Notes: a model not told the origin generated them from the sequence alone. Counted from the first letter of the stretch, positions 1 to 8,152 are shown. The stretch: 64,000 bases of DNA from Mycobacterium sp. DL99 (GCF_004762045.1 NZ_SJOM01000007.1:4441609-4505608), one strand, 5' to 3'. Numbers and translations: made by a program.

Positions 1-208
1 CGACAAAGTACCGCGCTCACAGGCGGATGCAGAGTCATGCAGAGAGGAACTCGAACGTGTCAGCCAGCCTCAAAGACATAAGCCGACAACAGCGGTCACC
101 TACGGTCCACCGCCAACAGCAGGCAGTAAAAAATGCGCCTGGCCGGATACGGGCCCATCCACTACGGCGGGCCAGGAAATGATCGAGCCGGGACACCCCG
201 GCCGACCG

Positions 209-988
209 CTACTTCGTCGCGTCGATCGCGCCGGCCTTCTTCTTGATCCGCGGCGCCAGCTGCACGACCTCGGGCACCACGGTCGGATTCTCGTACGCGG
301 TGGTCACCAGCGACACCAGGGTGTTGGCGACGTCGCGCAGGGCCGACATCCGGGCGGGCAGAGCACCTTGGGCCACCCACGTCGTGACCAACTGGTCCAG
401 CAGGTCGCGGTCGGCGCCGCGAAGGATCTCGGTGTCATCGGTGGGGCCGACCCCGACCCGGATCAGCGACAGCTCGGGATGCTCGATGCGCCAGGAGTGC
501 AGGATCTCGTCGAGGGCGGCCTTGCTGGCGCTGTACGCCGCCACACCGGCCCGCGGGCGGCCCACGTCGTAGCTGGACGCCACCAGGACCACACCGTTCT
601 CGGCCAGTCGGGGTGCCGCAGCACGCAGCACGTTGTTGGCGCCGACGGTGTTGACGCTGAATGCGTGCAACCAGGTGGCTACGTCGGTGTCCTCGATGTA
701 GGCGAACGGGATCACCGTGCTGGTGAACACCACAGCGTCCAGGCCGCCCAGGGCGTCCGCCGCGTCGTTGACCACCCGGCTGATCGCCGCGGAGTCCTCG
801 ACGTCGAGTTCGAAGGCGTACCCGCCGGTCGCCTCCGCCAGGGAATTCAGCAGGTCGATGCGCCGTGCCGCCACCGCGACCTTGGCACCGCGTTCGGTGG
901 CACTGACCGCAACAGCGTGGCCGATGCCCGACGAGGCACCGACGACGAGGAGACGCAGCCCGGCTGCATCGGCTCGTTGACCGCTCAT
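209..988 (-). CDS. SDR family oxidoreductase
   Basis: A 259-residue short-chain dehydrogenase/reductase of usual length. The Rossmann glycine motif GASSGIG is at residues 17-23 and the catalytic YSASK (Tyr152, Lys156) follows a Ser-Ser pair near 138-139, so NAD(P)-dependent oxidation or reduction of an alcohol/ketone in the cytoplasm is expected. The basic patch AARR after strand 2 (about residues 40-43) suggests NADP(H). The C-terminal tail is Lys-rich. An upstream GGAGG lies about 10 bases before the ATG. It is transcribed away from the DUF899 gene, with a 141-base divergent region between them. The substrate is unknown; the family assignment is firm. Confidence 0.9.
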   Translation of the reverse strand: MSGQRADAAGLRLLVVGASSGIGHAVAVSATERGAKVAVAARRIDLLNSLAEATGGYAFELDVEDSAAISRVVNDAADALGGLDAVVFTSTVIPFAYIEDTDVATWLHAFSVNTVGANNVLRAAAPRLAENGVVLVASSYDVGRPRAGVAAYSASKAALDEILHSWRIEHPELSLIRVGVGPTDDTEILRGADRDLLDQLVTTWVAQGALPARMSALRDVANTLVSLVTTAYENPTVVPEVVQLAPRIKKKAGAIDATK

Positions 989-1091
989 TCTGGATCAACC
1001 TCCATGGTTCATCTCGAGGTGTTAGGCCACCCTTCGCTCGTCGGACATTACCGGGTGCGATGAGTTCCGGACGCGCGGTGGGTCCACTTAA

Positions 1092-1106
1092 GAGAACGAG
1101 ATTCTC
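1092..1106. promoter_or_regulatory. Inverted repeat GAGAA-N5-TTCTC in a divergent promoter region
   Basis: A perfect inverted repeat (arms GAGAA and TTCTC, five-base spacer) lies 24 bases upstream of the DUF899 start codon, in the region shared with the divergent SDR gene. The same geometry occurs at 28010-28024 in front of an amidohydrolase gene. It could be an operator; no regulator gene is adjacent. Confidence 0.35.
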
Positions 1107-1129
1107 CGAACAGCAATCAGGAGCCCTTC

Positions 1130-1816
1130 ATGACGACAGGAAAACCTCCGATAGTCGACCAGCACGCCTGGCGCACCGCGCTCGACGACCTACGGCGTCG
1201 CGAGAAGGCCGCCACCCGGGAACTGGACGCGATCGCCGCGGCACGACGACGGCTGCCGATGGTGGCGCTACCGGACTACACGCTCATGGGCGCGGACGGC
1301 CCGGTGCGGCTGGCCGACATATTCGACGGTCGCACCCAGCTGATCACCTACCACCACATGTGGACCGACGGCGCCGAATGGCAGTGCGGCGGCTGCACGG
1401 GGTTCACGTCGCAGTTCACCCGACTCGACTTCCTGAACAACTACGACGCCCGTTTCGTCATCGTCACCAACGGACCGATCGACGACGCACTGGCCTACCG
1501 CGACAAGGTCGGTAACCGGATGGACTGGTACTCGTCGTCGGAGAGCTCGTTCGGTACCGACGTCGACGCTGCGCCGGGCGGCGGATTCGCGGTCAACGTG
1601 TTCCTGCGTGACGGCGACACCGTGTACCGCACCTGGCACACCAACGGCCGCGGCACCGAACAGCTCAGCCACTCCTTCGCCCTGATCGACCTGCTGCCGT
1701 ACGGCCGGCAGGAGGAATGGCTCGATTCCCCAGAAGGGTGGCCATCGCAACCCACATACTCGGGCTGGCTGGACAGCCCGGATATTGCCCGCCTGTATGG
1801 AAAGGACTCTCGATGA
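1130..1816 (+). CDS. DUF899 family thioredoxin-fold protein
   Basis: A 228-residue protein that matches the DUF899 family by its central blocks: MWTDGAEWQCGGCTGF near residues 79-94 and the downstream YSSSESSFGTD and HTNGRGTEQL segments. The family has a thioredoxin-like fold, and the CGGC here may be a redox site, but no reaction is established to my knowledge. The N-terminal 40 residues are a charged helix. The stop codon overlaps the start of the following SRPBCC gene by four bases (ATGA), so the two are translationally coupled and probably serve one process. No signal peptide is seen, so it is cytoplasmic. Confidence 0.85.
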   Translation: MTTGKPPIVDQHAWRTALDDLRRREKAATRELDAIAAARRRLPMVALPDYTLMGADGPVRLADIFDGRTQLITYHHMWTDGAEWQCGGCTGFTSQFTRLDFLNNYDARFVIVTNGPIDDALAYRDKVGNRMDWYSSSESSFGTDVDAAPGGGFAVNVFLRDGDTVYRTWHTNGRGTEQLSHSFALIDLLPYGRQEEWLDSPEGWPSQPTYSGWLDSPDIARLYGKDSR

Positions 1817-2292
1817 CCGCATCAACCGACCAGGAACGCTACGTCGTCACCCGGACCATCTCCGCGTCCCCGGCCCAGGTGTTCGCCGTGCTGGCCGACC
1901 CGGCCCGGCATTGCGACACCGAACCCGGCGACTGGGTGCGCGACGCGATCGACCCCAAGCCGATCACCGGGACCGGCCAGATGTTCGCGATCAACATGTT
2001 CCTGCCGGCCGCCGGGGGCCATTACGTCATGCACAACCTGGTGACCGCGTTCGACAAGGACCGGACCATCGCCTGGCTGCCCGGCCAGCTCGACGAGGCC
2101 GGCCACCATGCACCGGGCGGCTGGAGCTGGCGCTACGACCTGGCCCCCAACGGCGACCGGACCGACGTCACCATCACCTACGACTGGACCGACACCCCGC
2201 AGAGCTTCCGCGACCAGATCGGCGGGATGCCGCCGTTCGACAGCGACTTCCTCACCGAATCGCTTGCGGCACTGGACCGCGCTGTGAAGTAG
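1813..2292 (+). CDS. SRPBCC (START/Bet v1-like) domain protein
   Basis: A 159-residue protein. The N-terminal pattern YVVTRTISASPAQVFAVLAD and the later GWSWRYDL and VTITYDWTDTP strands are typical of the SRPBCC superfamily, which binds hydrophobic ligands in a helix-grip cavity (polyketide cyclase / activator type). The ATG at 1813 was chosen because it overlaps the preceding stop as ATGA; a longer in-frame reading from 1717 would lie inside the DUF899 gene. It ends directly against the convergent SnoaL-like gene, with no spacer. Its ligand is unknown. Confidence 0.85.
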   Translation: MTASTDQERYVVTRTISASPAQVFAVLADPARHCDTEPGDWVRDAIDPKPITGTGQMFAINMFLPAAGGHYVMHNLVTAFDKDRTIAWLPGQLDEAGHHAPGGWSWRYDLAPNGDRTDVTITYDWTDTPQSFRDQIGGMPPFDSDFLTESLAALDRAVK

Positions 2293-2655
2293 TCAGGCGG
2301 GCACCCGGTCCAGGAACCCGAGAACGGTCTGTATCCGTCCTTCGGGGTCGGTGGACAGCACGTCGAACCCGACCACCAACGGCTCGGCATCGCGCGGACC
2401 GAGACCCCACTGAAAACGCGCCTGCTGGTGGTGGGCGTCCGGTCCGCTGACGAGTGTGAACACATAGCCCGGGAACTGGGCCTGGACGGACTCGATGGCG
2501 CCGGAGATACCGTCGTGCCCGCTCACCTCAGCCAGCGGATCGGTGTAGGTGACGCTCGGCGCCCAATGCTGTTCCAGCAGCGCCCGCCGCTCGACGGTAT
2601 CGGTGGCATTCCAGGTGCGCAGGTATGCGGTGACAGTGTCGTCGATCTCGGCCAT
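2293..2655 (-). CDS. SnoaL-like / NTF2-fold protein
   Basis: A 120-residue protein with the small alpha+beta barrel pattern of the SnoaL/NTF2-like superfamily: an N-terminal helix ending in YLRTWNATD, the ALLEQHWAPSVTYTDP block, and C-terminal strands (RFQWGLGPRD, GFDVLST, IQTVLGFLDR). Members act as isomerases, hydrolases or ligand-binding proteins; nothing here fixes the substrate. It converges head-on with the SRPBCC gene (stop codons adjacent). It is cytoplasmic, with no signal peptide. Confidence 0.8.
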   Translation of the reverse strand: MAEIDDTVTAYLRTWNATDTVERRALLEQHWAPSVTYTDPLAEVSGHDGISGAIESVQAQFPGYVFTLVSGPDAHHQQARFQWGLGPRDAEPLVVGFDVLSTDPEGRIQTVLGFLDRVPA

Positions 2656-2752
2656 ATCGCCTCTTTCACGGTAATCAACTGGGACTCAGTCAGATTCACC
2701 GATTGGAGACGCGTTGTCGATTACCGCGCAGGTAATCGGGCGGTGCCGAGAA

Positions 2753-3973
2753 TCAGGTGCTGGCGTTGCCGGTGCGCCACTGGTCCCAGGGAATGTTCCA
2801 GTCCCCCAGGCCCTCGGTGCCCGGCAACACCGAGCCCACGGTGTTGGTCACCTCGACGATGTCGCCGCGTTTGGTGTTCTCGTAGAACCAGCGGGCATTG
2901 GCGGTGCTGACATTGAGGCAGCCGTGGCTGACATTGCTGTAGCCCTGGCTGCCCACCGACCACGGGGCCCCGTGGACGTAGATACCGCTGTAGGACATCT
3001 GAGTCGCGAAGTCGACCTCGGTGCGATAACCGTTGGGCGAGTTGACCGGTACCCCGTAGGTCGACGAATCCATGACCATGTGGTCGAAGCGATCACCGAT
3101 GATGTAGACGCCGTTGTTGGTCGGAGAGCTGTTCTTGCCCATCGAAATCGGCATGGCCTTGATGACCTCGCCATTGCGCCGGATGGTCAGCGTCTTGGTG
3201 TTGTCATCGGCGGACGCGATCACCTCGTCGCCCACCGTGAAGTGGGTGGTGACGTTGCCCTGGCCGAACAACCCGTCGCCCAACGCGACGCCATAGGTGT
3301 TGACGGACACGTCCACCGAGGTGCCGGGCTTCCAGTATTTGGCCGGACGCCAACGCACTTCGCGGTTGTTGAGCCAATAGAAGGCGCCTTCGACCCGTGG
3401 AGTGGTCTTGACCGTGATGGCCCGTTGAGCCGCCACCCGGTCGGTGATGTTCTCGTCGAAGCGGACGGCGATGGGCTGCCCCACCCCGACCACTTCCCCA
3501 TCGTTGGGCAGGACGTAGGGCATCGTCAGGTTCGCCGGCGAGTGCGTCTCGAATCGCAGCCGGCGGTTGGCGACACCACCCAGCCCCAGCGACTGCGCAT
3601 TGAGGGTGTACTGCTCGTTGTAGTCCAGCCGGTCGGTGGTCGACCACGTCAGCCCGTCAGCACTGAACTTCCCTGCGACGCTGACACCGTCTTCGTTGGT
3701 CATGGTGACACCGCCGAGCACACCGTTCTCGGCGCTCACCGTGACCGGCGCATCGACAGTCACCCCGACCGCGCCGTCGGTCACCGAGGCATTGACCCTG
3801 GGCACCAGCAGATCGCCGTAAGGAGTGCCCTTGTCGGTGATCACCGGCTGCGGCCCCTGCGGATCTTCGCCCCCGCATGCCGTCAGGCCCAGCATCATCG
3901 CCGGCACCATGGCAACCACCGCTCGCCGGAACACACCCCGATACGGACGGGTCACCGTCTGGGCCTGTGCCAT
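2753..3973 (-). CDS. ldtB: L,D-transpeptidase lipoprotein, LppS/LdtMt2 type
   Basis: A 406-residue exported L,D-transpeptidase that would make 3-3 cross-links between meso-DAP residues of peptidoglycan. After a basic N-terminus and hydrophobic core, a lipobox LTAC lies near residues 28-31, so it is a predicted lipoprotein. Two Ig-like/BIg domains precede the C-terminal YkuD catalytic domain, which carries HGAPWSVG and then SHGCLNVS; the nucleophilic Cys falls near residue 350, matching the position known for M. tuberculosis LdtMt2. Length also matches (about 408 there). The ATG at 3973 gives a clean signal peptide; the reading frame is open 28 codons further upstream. The downstream order of genes supports orthology to lppS (Rv2518c). 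Confidence 0.93.
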   Translation of the reverse strand: MAQAQTVTRPYRGVFRRAVVAMVPAMMLGLTACGGEDPQGPQPVITDKGTPYGDLLVPRVNASVTDGAVGVTVDAPVTVSAENGVLGGVTMTNEDGVSVAGKFSADGLTWSTTDRLDYNEQYTLNAQSLGLGGVANRRLRFETHSPANLTMPYVLPNDGEVVGVGQPIAVRFDENITDRVAAQRAITVKTTPRVEGAFYWLNNREVRWRPAKYWKPGTSVDVSVNTYGVALGDGLFGQGNVTTHFTVGDEVIASADDNTKTLTIRRNGEVIKAMPISMGKNSSPTNNGVYIIGDRFDHMVMDSSTYGVPVNSPNGYRTEVDFATQMSYSGIYVHGAPWSVGSQGYSNVSHGCLNVSTANARWFYENTKRGDIVEVTNTVGSVLPGTEGLGDWNIPWDQWRTGNAST

Positions 3974-4120
3974 GTTCGTCCTACCCCTCGCACGGTCGAC
4001 GGCAAATTCTTGGCAATAGTCTAAGGGGCCCGCGGAACCCTGGCTCACCGGAACCACGTCCCAGGCCCGCCACCAGCGGATTTCACTGTTGAGCGAAACT
4101 CCTGTTAGTCTCTCTCACGC

Positions 4121-4196
<76 letters not shown>

Positions 4197-4201
4197 ACCA
4201 A

Positions 4202-4230
4202 AAACCCTGCCTCGGCAGGGTTTCTGCGTT
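4202..4230 (+). terminator. Intrinsic terminator after tRNA-Lys
   Basis: A nine-base-pair perfect stem AAACCCTGC / GCAGGGTTT closes a CTCG loop at 4211-4214 and ends in TTTCTGCGTTT. It begins six bases after the tRNA CCA, as expected for a tRNA transcript terminator. Confidence 0.85.
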
Positions 4231-4261
4231 TCAGGGGTTGAGAGTTACTGCGGCGGTACAT

Positions 4262-4447
4262 CTATTGTCTGGCTCGATACCGATCGGCGAGCCTGTCGCC
4301 GATGCTGGGTTCAGCCTCTTCCAACAACATCTCCACCGCACCTGCCAGATGCGCGGCGGCATAGCCGCTATCCCGGTGCTGCTCGGTTTTGAAGCGGTCG
4401 AGTTCCCGGCGTAGATCGCCGAGGGTTTCATCGCTCACATGCGCCAT
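4262..4447 (-). CDS. Small conserved-type hypothetical protein, 61 residues
   Basis: I do not recognise this 61-residue protein. It is soluble and highly charged, with two predicted amphipathic helices (from ETLGDLRRELDRF, and from AAAHLAGAVEMLLEEAE). The ATG at 4447 has a GGAGG ribosome binding site seven bases upstream, which argues for real translation; a longer reading upstream lacks such support. It runs toward the tRNA-Lys gene, sharing the short spacer with the terminator. No function can be assigned. Confidence 0.6.
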   Translation of the reverse strand: MAHVSDETLGDLRRELDRFKTEQHRDSGYAAAHLAGAVEMLLEEAEPSIGDRLADRYRARQ

Positions 4448-5109
4448 ATGGGTACCTCCAGTCGGTGTGACCACGGCCCACATCCCCACCGAGAGGTTCG
4501 ACATGAGCCATCGGGTGTTGTCAGCGAATCCCGACGATGAGTCCGTCGGGATCAGCTGTACCGGCGAAGGCACATGCAGCAATCCTGGCAAACGGAAAAT
4601 AAGTTAGCTGCAACGCAATACCCCCTTGTCAAACGTTCGGTCCGCGTTGCGGCCGAGATGAAGACCTAGGCCCGACTCCCCTATCCTGACCCGAAGTCGA
4701 CCTTAGCTGGACACCTATGCACTGGCAACCGGTTCCACGAGAAAAAGCCGTTCCCGCCCTGCGATGCAGCGGATTTCAGCTACCGCGGCAGATCAGCACC
4801 GAGTTGCGCGGAACCCCTCGGGCTACCAGACGAGCCCACGTTTGCCAATCGTTTTCTCCACCAAATCACGGCAGAGGAGCCAATGCCGCGCCACACGACG
4901 TCACACGACGCCACAGCCACAGCAAACTTTCGGCGAATCCGCCGACGTCGGCGGATGCATCGGCGGCCCGCCCTACGACTGCCGCCCAAACCTCCGAATT
5001 ACTTTGCGGTGAGCGACCCTGGCGACGCGGAAAACCACTCCGCTGACGCCTGCCGACAATGTGCTGATAACTGCGTCGCAACATGACCGGCCGCCGGGCA
5101 AGTCAGATG
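4448..5109. other. Gene-poor stretch, no supported gene
   Basis: About 660 bases, with more A/T than the coding regions, hold only short overlapping open frames in several phases without ribosome binding sites or recognisable products. No tRNA, transposase remnant or clear repeat was found. In M. tuberculosis, as I recall, a PE-family gene lies in the corresponding interval; no PE-like reading frame is present here. Confidence 0.55.
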
Positions 5110-5139
5110 TTGACGTCGCCGTAAGTTACTGTCTAGTAT
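5110..5139 (+). promoter_or_regulatory. Sigma-70-like promoter
   Basis: TTGACG at 5110-5115 and TAGTAT at 5134-5139 are separated by 18 bases, a good match to a housekeeping promoter. Predicted initiation is near 5146, so the transcript would start at or within the stem-loop at 5145-5162 and run toward the small frame at 5255 and the hairpin array at 5406. Confidence 0.5.
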
Positions 5140-5144
5140 TCAAT

Positions 5145-5162
5145 ACCAGCGCTTTCGCTGGT
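5145..5162 (+). other. Stem-loop at predicted transcript 5' end
   Basis: A perfect seven-base-pair stem ACCAGCG / CGCTGGT closes a CTTT loop just downstream of the promoter at 5110-5139. There is no T-run, so it is not an intrinsic terminator; a 5' stabilising hairpin or part of a small RNA are possible roles. Confidence 0.4.
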
Positions 5163-5254
5163 CAGACGCAAGAAGCCGTGTTAATCTCAAGTTAGCTGAT
5201 TCGTTGTGGTTCGGTACCCCGTGGCGGTTGCGCCAAGATAAGAGGTGTTAGCTG

Positions 5255-5413
5255 ATGGCTACCGATGGTGGCGTCGACCCCACAGCTGCATCAACCTCGG
5301 CATTTGTTGCTGCGAATCAGCCCGTCATGGTGTATAGCTGCAATCGGCTCGGACGCGTCGCCAATCCCCCGAGTTTCTCGTTGGCGGACTGGCTCCTGTT
5401 CCGCCGCCGCTGA
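5255..5413 (+). CDS. Possible 52-residue small protein
   Basis: An ATG-initiated frame of 52 codons with AGAGG nine bases upstream and a promoter about 110 bases before it. The product would begin MATDGGVDPTAAS and end with the basic tail ADWLLFRRR; I do not recognise it. Third-position GC is clearly lower than in neighbouring genes, which fits either non-coding RNA or foreign DNA as well as a real gene. The stop codon lies inside the first unit of the hairpin array (5406-5418). The 10-base sequence GTTAGCTGAT occurs twice upstream, near 5192 and at 5247-5256, the second overlapping the start codon. Treat as a candidate only. Confidence 0.35.
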   Translation: MATDGGVDPTAASTSAFVAANQPVMVYSCNRLGRVANPPSFSLADWLLFRRR

Positions 5414-5507
5414 GCGGCACAAATAGGCCTGAGCCGCTGAGCGGCGTATCAAACCACAGAGCCGCTGAGGCGGCGTATCAAAACGTCGCCCAGCGGCCGT
5501 GTATCAC
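5406..5507. repeat. Tandem array of short hairpins, period 27-28 bases
   Basis: The palindrome GCCGCTGAGCGGC occurs at 5406-5418 and 5433-5445, and as GCCGCTGAGGCGGC at 5461-5474; a decayed fourth copy starts at 5488. Copies two and three are followed by GTATCAAA, and copy four by GTGTATCA, so the unit is the hairpin plus a GTATCA tail. Each unit could fold as a five-base-pair stem with a TGA loop. Too few and too diverged to be a CRISPR array. Confidence 0.7.
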
Positions 5508-5510
5508 GTC

Positions 5511-5529
5511 AGGGCGCACAGCGCGCCCT
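5511..5529. terminator. GC hairpin between convergent transcripts
   Basis: A seven-base-pair stem AGGGCGC / GCGCCCT with loop ACAGC lies 10 bases beyond the stop codon of the DUF3618 gene and after the hairpin array. It lacks a T-run on either strand, so any terminator function would be of the hairpin-only type often proposed for mycobacteria. Confidence 0.35.
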
Positions 5530-5539
5530 GCAAATCAGC

Positions 5540-5767
5540 TCAGCGCCGCTTGATCCGTCTAACGACCACGAACACCACCAGCACGCCCGCACCGGCCAAA
5601 GACGCAGTCACGGCTGGCTTCTTGATGAAGCCGATCACCGCCGACTTGAAATCGTCGGCCAGACGCTGGGGGTTGGCCCGCTCGGCCAGGGAGTCGACCG
5701 TCACCGCCAGTTGATCGCGAGCCTGATCGATGTCCCGCTTGATGCTCTCCGGGTCCCGGTTCGCCAC
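5540..5767 (-). CDS. DUF3618 membrane-anchored protein
   Basis: A 75-residue protein: a charged N-terminal helix (DPESIKRDIDQARDQLAVTVDSLAERANP, typical of DUF3618) followed by a single C-terminal membrane helix AVTASLAGAGVLVVFVVV and a basic end RRIKRR. It is probably anchored in the inner membrane with the helix in the cytoplasm. The GTG at 5767 was chosen because GGAGGAG lies about six bases upstream. By position between lppS and bcp it corresponds to Rv2520c. It is transcribed divergently from bcp; the role is unknown. Confidence 0.85.
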   Translation of the reverse strand: MANRDPESIKRDIDQARDQLAVTVDSLAERANPQRLADDFKSAVIGFIKKPAVTASLAGAGVLVVFVVVRRIKRR

Positions 5768-5870
5768 TGTTTGCTCCTCCAAGCCGCTCCACGTCGTGCT
5801 GCCCTGCCGCACTACCCTAGATCAGCCGGCGCCGTGACAACGGAACCGGTCGACAAGAAGGGATACACGC

Positions 5871-6344
5871 ATGCCGCCAACCCCGCGCCTCGAGGTGGGA
5901 GACACCGCCCCGGCTTTCAGCCTGCCCGACGCCGACGGCAACGTCGTCAAGCTCTCCGACTACAAGGGCCGCAAGGTCATCGTGTACTTCTACCCCGCCG
6001 CCTCGACGCCCGGCTGCACCAAGCAGGCGTGCGATTTCCGCGACAGCCTCGCCGAACTCAGCGGCGCCGGACTCGACGTCGTCGGCATCTCCCCCGACAA
6101 GCCGGAGAAACTCGCCAAGTTCCGCGACAAGGAAGAGCTGACCTTCCCGTTGCTGTCCGATCCGGGTCGTGAGGTGCTGACGGCCTGGGGTGCATTCGGC
6201 GAAAAGACCATGTACGGCAAGACCGTTCAGGGCGTCATCCGCTCGACGTTCGTCGTCGACGAAAAGGGCAAGATCGCCGTCGCGCAGTACAACGTGCGCG
6301 CCACCGGTCATGTCGCCAAGTTGCGCCGCGATCTGTCCATCTGA
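5871..6344 (+). CDS. bcp: Thioredoxin-dependent peroxiredoxin Bcp
   Basis: A 157-residue AhpC/TSA-family peroxidase of the BCP/PrxQ class that reduces peroxides with electrons from thioredoxin. The peroxidatic Cys49 sits in STPGCTKQACDF, and Cys54 is the PrxQ-type resolving cysteine five residues later, so an atypical two-cysteine mechanism is expected. No signal peptide, so cytoplasmic. It lies between a DUF3618 gene and the M20 peptidase, as bcp (Rv2521) does in M. tuberculosis. A small membrane protein gene follows 17 bases later on the same strand. Confidence 0.95.
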   Translation: MPPTPRLEVGDTAPAFSLPDADGNVVKLSDYKGRKVIVYFYPAASTPGCTKQACDFRDSLAELSGAGLDVVGISPDKPEKLAKFRDKEELTFPLLSDPGREVLTAWGAFGEKTMYGKTVQGVIRSTFVVDEKGKIAVAQYNVRATGHVAKLRRDLSI

Positions 6345-6361
6345 TCCGCGAGGCCGCCAGG

Positions 6362-6781
6362 ATGGACGACATGGACACTGAGGCCGGCCCGCCGCCGAGT
6401 GCATTCACCGCGAAAACCGCCGCGGCGCTCGGTGTGCTCGGCGGACTCTCGATGCTGGTCGGAGTCGTTCTCGGCATCCCCGCCGTGGCATCCGGGTCGG
6501 GCGGTACCGGACTACTGACGCTGATCTTCGCGACTTACCTGATCTACGGCATTCTGCTGTTGATCGGGGCGGTTCAACTGCTCCGCCGTAAGATCCCCGG
6601 CCTGTACATCCTGGCCGGGGTTTCGTCGGTGATGGCGTTGCAAACGCTGGCAGTGCTGGTCCTTGTCCCCGGCACTGCCGGCGATTTCCTGGCCCGCTTC
6701 ATCCTCGCCGCGCTGACCGCAGTGCTGTCGCTCCTGCCGAGCACTTTCCGTTGGTGCCGGCACGTGCCCTACGGCGTCTGA
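6362..6781 (+). CDS. Small four-helix membrane protein
   Basis: A 139-residue protein with four hydrophobic segments (about residues 19-45, 50-73, 79-102 and 108-125) and a short Pro-rich cytoplasmic N-terminus. I do not recognise the family. It probably shares a transcript with bcp (17-base gap). Two starts are possible: ATG at 6362, which gives the listed length, and ATG at 6371, which is better spaced from AGG. It converges with the M20 peptidase gene with a 12-base gap. Confidence 0.7.
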   Translation: MDDMDTEAGPPPSAFTAKTAAALGVLGGLSMLVGVVLGIPAVASGSGGTGLLTLIFATYLIYGILLLIGAVQLLRRKIPGLYILAGVSSVMALQTLAVLVLVPGTAGDFLARFILAALTAVLSLLPSTFRWCRHVPYGV

Positions 6782-6793
6782 ATCACCGACGGC

Positions 6794-8122
6794 TTAACGG
6801 CCCAGCGCTTCGAGCAACAGCGCCTCGGCCGTCGCCGCTTTCTCCAGCACGCCCAGGTGCAGGCTTTCGTTCACGCTGTGCGCCTGGGTGCCGGGGTCCT
6901 CGACGCCGGTCACCAGAATCGTCGCGGCCGGGAACGCTTCGGCGAATTCGGCGATGAACGGGATCGATCCGCCCATGCCCATGTCCACCGGATCGGTTCC
7001 CCAGGCGGTGCGGAACGCCGAACGGGCCGCGTCATACACCGACCCCGAGGCCTCGATCGCGTACGGCTGGCCGACGTCGCCGGGCGTGACGGTGACCTGA
7101 GCGCCCCACGGGACATGGGCTTCGAGGTGACGGGTCAACGCCTCCAGATGTGAGTGGGCGTCGCCGCCGGGCGCGACCCGCATGCTGATCTTGGCGCGGG
7201 CGCGTGGAATCAGGGTGTTCGACGACTTGTCGATGGATGTGGTGTCGATGCCGATGACGGTGATGGCGGGCTTCGCCCACATGCGTTGCACCACTGAGCC
7301 GGAACCGATTTCGGACACCCCGTCCAACAGGCCGGACTCCTGGCGGACCCAGTGCGCACCGCGGTCCACGTCAGCCGCGGTCGCTTGGTGCAAGCCGGAG
7401 ACCGCGACATTGCCGTCGTCGTCGTGCAGGCTGGCCAGCAGTCGCACCAGCACGCTCAACGCGTCGGGCACGACGCCGCCCCACAGGCCCGAATGCAGGC
7501 CGTGATCCAGGGTGGCCACCTCGACCACGCAGTCGGCCAGACCACGCAGCGTCACGGTCAACGCCGGGATCTCGGTGCTCCAGTTGTCGGAGTCGGCGAT
7601 GATGATGACGTCGGCGGCCAAAGCGTCTTTGTGCGCAGCCAGCAATGCCCCCAGTGACGGCGAACCGGACTCCTCCTCGCCTTCGACGAACACCGTGACG
7701 CCTACCGGAGGCTTTCCGTCGAAGGCCCTTACCGCGGCCAGATGTGTTGCGATACCAGCTTTGTCGTCGGCGGTGCCGCGACCGTAGAGCCGGCCGTTAC
7801 GTTCGGTGGGCTCGAACGGTGCGGAGTCCCACTGGGCCGGATCCCCTTCGGGCTGCACGTCATGATGGGCGTACAGCAAGACCGTGGGCACTCCCGCCGG
7901 TGCCGGGTAGTGCGCGATGACCGCAGGTGCACCGCCTTCGCTGACGATGCGAATGTCGGGAAAGCCCGCTTCCGACAACAGCTTTGCGACCGCCTCGGCA
8001 CTGCGGTGCACTTCGTCACGCCGGGCCGGGTCGGCCCACACCGATTGGATGCGGACCAGGTCCTCCAGGTCGGACCGAACCGACGGCAACACCTGCTGCA
8101 CCCGCTGCACGACATCAGCCAT
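6794..8122 (-). CDS. M20 family metallopeptidase (dipeptidase)
   Basis: A 442-residue zinc-dependent exo/dipeptidase of usual length. Metal-site motifs are all present: YAHHDVQP (His86/87), GRGTADDKAG (Asp119/120) and EGEEESGSP (Glu149-151), with a C-terminal His near HSVNES. The middle segment is the dimerisation lid domain. Likely cytoplasmic and active on small peptides or acyl-amino acids. It matches Rv2522c by position. It lies downstream of acpS on the same strand but is separated from it by the hairpin element at 8153-8214, so it may have its own promoter. Confidence 0.92.
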   Translation of the reverse strand: MADVVQRVQQVLPSVRSDLEDLVRIQSVWADPARRDEVHRSAEAVAKLLSEAGFPDIRIVSEGGAPAVIAHYPAPAGVPTVLLYAHHDVQPEGDPAQWDSAPFEPTERNGRLYGRGTADDKAGIATHLAAVRAFDGKPPVGVTVFVEGEEESGSPSLGALLAAHKDALAADVIIIADSDNWSTEIPALTVTLRGLADCVVEVATLDHGLHSGLWGGVVPDALSVLVRLLASLHDDDGNVAVSGLHQATAADVDRGAHWVRQESGLLDGVSEIGSGSVVQRMWAKPAITVIGIDTTSIDKSSNTLIPRARAKISMRVAPGGDAHSHLEALTRHLEAHVPWGAQVTVTPGDVGQPYAIEASGSVYDAARSAFRTAWGTDPVDMGMGGSIPFIAEFAEAFPAATILVTGVEDPGTQAHSVNESLHLGVLEKAATAEALLLEALGR

Positions 8123-8152
8123 GCTGACGACACTAGACCGTCACCACCCCCG

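Noticed and set aside
4717..5084. Several overlapping open frames of 70-109 codons on both strands
   Set aside because: No ribosome site, no recognisable family and conflicting phases; best treated as non-coding.
5406..5507. Possible CRISPR array
   Set aside because: Repeats are only about 13-20 bases, spacers are not unique full-length sequences, copies decay, and there are no cas genes.
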